Both the position numbers and the translations under genes were made by a program. Of a stretch of DNA of 18,309 nucleotides, positions 17,313 to 18,309 are shown piece by piece. The notes under the pieces are model-generated. The model saw only the letters and a list, made by a program, of their open reading frames with translations, did not search any database and was not told where the DNA came from. The first letter of the stretch is position 1, and the number at the start of each line of letters is the position of its first letter. The DNA comes from Trichomonas tenax (lineage: Eukaryota; Parabasalia; Trichomonadida; Trichomonadidae). Location: positions 1 to 18,309 of the forward strand of contig JALKBU010001019.1 of NCBI GenBank assembly GCA_023091735.1. The letters are read 5' to 3'.

Positions 17313-17763
17313 TTAGCATAACTCCTCACTTTCTGATGAAACATCGAATCCTTCATATGCATCAATGGCTTCATTTAAATAATTCCTACGAGTTTTAGGA
17401 TTTACACCATCAGGAATATTATAGAACTGTTTGAACTTCTTTCTTCCTTCAGCTCTAATAACTTCACAATCTTCTTTAAAAAATTGATGTTTTATGTAAT
17501 CAGGATTTAAAACTTTTTTATTCACCTTTCCGTTTTTACCATTTACTTTTTTATAGCAGTGAATACTAATTCCATCTTCTTTTGGTTCATCTATTACTTT
17601 AATTTCATTGTCAGAAAGTTTTAGTCGTTTATGTTCAAAATCTCCTTTTTGGAATCTTTTCCATGTTGTTATATACCTTAGCCTTGACGTCTTCGATTCT
17701 GTCTGTTGCTTCAACATCGAGTGTGACGTGCTTGCCTGTGAGTGTCTTCATGAAAATTTGCAT
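17313..17763 (-). pseudogene. Ubiquitin-derived gene with a frameshift and a novel tail
   Basis: It starts with an ATG at 17763 and reads [20 protein letters not shown], then DRIEDVKAK, close to the first 29 residues of ubiquitin and in highly biased codons. Similarity then drops sharply at AAGGTATAT. The ubiquitin frame continues [13 protein letters not shown] and stops. The total length is 150 codons plus one base: removing one A from the run of five near 17650-17655 would join it to the second frame, which is open to 17313. That part holds DEPKEDG and ISIHCYKKVNG, which resembles the end of ubiquitin (TLHLVLRLRG) but lacks the GG cleavage end, followed by a ~70-residue tail of no known family. 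It could be a decayed ubiquitin-fusion gene, a base-call error, or a frameshifted expressed gene. TCATT lies 5 bases before the ATG and the stop lies in TAAA, so the transcription signals look intact. The second frame alone, from an internal ATG at 17717, would give 134 residues. Confidence 0.65.
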
Positions 17764-17768
17764 CTAAA

Positions 17769-17773
17769 AATGA
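17769..17773 (-). promoter_or_regulatory. Initiator (TCATT) of the ubiquitin-derived gene
   Basis: A TCATT on the minus strand would give a 5' leader of about 8 bases before the ATG at 17763. It matches the Trichomonas initiator consensus in sequence and position, and has the same spacing as in the bromodomain gene. Confidence 0.55.
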
Positions 17774-18012
17774 TTCATTTGACACTTTGATATGAAGCTC
17801 TCAAAATACAACATTTTTAAAAAATCACAAAAAAAATTTTGGGAGTGTGATATAGCATAACAGAGAAATGAGAAAATATTTGTCAATATTTATCGTTTGC
17901 TATCTCATTTCGTTGCATACATTCATAAATGGTATCTTATAAATGGCAATTTTTATAATAGAGGCGAACTTTTTCTGAGCTTTACGACTTTCGATGTAAT
18001 GAGTTAGTAATG

Positions 18013-18059
18013 AGATGTTCGCATTATCCACGGCTTCGCCGCGTCTACTGCGAACATCT
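18013..18059. repeat. 47-base imperfect palindrome with GC-rich core
   Basis: AGATGTTCGCA (18013-18023) pairs with TGCGAACATCT (18049-18059). The inner CGGC (18031-18034) pairs with GCCG (18038-18041) around TTC. All pairs share one centre at 18036, with a few mismatches between the inner and outer stems. A T-run follows on the plus strand. It could be a dispersed hairpin repeat, a small RNA, or the end of a mobile element. Confidence 0.75.
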
Positions 18060-18309
18060 TTTTATATTATATTTACCGACAGAGTTAGTTTTACAAGCTA
18101 GGGTCACCCCTATATAATTAATAAAATTTTGAATACTAACAACAATAACAAAATTTATAAATAATTTCCCTAATAAATAATTAATTCATAACTTAATAAA
18201 TAACCTTTAAAAATAAAGGCCCTACGCTTACATTTGGGAATTAAAAAATCATAAATTTTGAAAATTATCGTTAAAAAATAATTACTAGATAACCAGGTAA
18301 TAAAAAAAT

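Larger units (their letters stand above)
17764..18309. other. AT-rich spacer at the window edge
   Basis: 546 bases upstream of the ubiquitin-derived gene. It contains the TCATT at 17769-17773, a strong palindrome at 18013-18059, and then A/T-rich sequence to the end. No open frame of any size is credible. Confidence 0.6.

Noticed and set aside
18049..18066. Stem plus T-run as a bacterial rho-independent terminator
   Set aside because: The genome is eukaryotic and no gene on the plus strand ends nearby.

Overview
The window reads as a piece of nuclear genome from a parabasalid flagellate (Trichomonas/Tritrichomonas-like). It has intron-free genes separated by AT-rich spacers. Most stop codons sit inside TAAA, the overlapping stop/poly(A) signal known from Trichomonas. 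TCATT initiator-like motifs lie about 8 bases before two start codons. The proteins are eukaryotic: an ER Hsp90, a radial-spoke protein, SET and bromodomain proteins, and a ubiquitin relative. The species cannot be fixed from this sequence alone.

Layout. Bases 1-1194 are a spacer dense in a short repeated motif, TGACNNGTAAA. Three plus-strand genes follow: an unidentified coiled-coil protein (1195-2352), a GRP94-type ER Hsp90 with a signal peptide (2830-5166), and, after a 1.6 kb empty spacer, a PH plus RasGAP-like protein with a histone H1-like Lys/Ala/Pro tail (6756-9182). This last gene converges, across 122 bases, on a block of five minus-strand genes: a membrane-anchored papain-family peptidase (11047-9305), flagellar radial spoke protein 3 (12618-11527), a Set1/MLL-like SET methyltransferase (15423-14140), a small bromodomain + NET-like protein (17071-16463), and a frame-shifted ubiquitin-derived gene (17763-17313). 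I see no operon; each gene appears to have its own promoter and 3' signal.

Functions are mixed: ER protein folding, secretory or surface proteolysis, axoneme structure, small-GTPase signalling and chromatin. The SET and bromodomain genes are neighbours and could act in the same histone-mark pathway, but that is inference. Several proteins are degenerate at the residue that defines the family: the RasGAP lacks its arginine finger, the bromodomain lacks its acetyl-lysine Asn, and the ubiquitin relative lacks its GG end.

The spacers hold the least explained material: the TGACNNGTAAA motif family; a 589-base segment bounded by ~70-base inverted repeats (15501-16089) that carry this motif; two strong GC-rich hairpins (13824-13856 and 18013-18059); and a C-rich, G-poor tract bounded by inverted GCATTGAG octamers. 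No tRNA, rRNA, CRISPR array or recognisable transposase was found.
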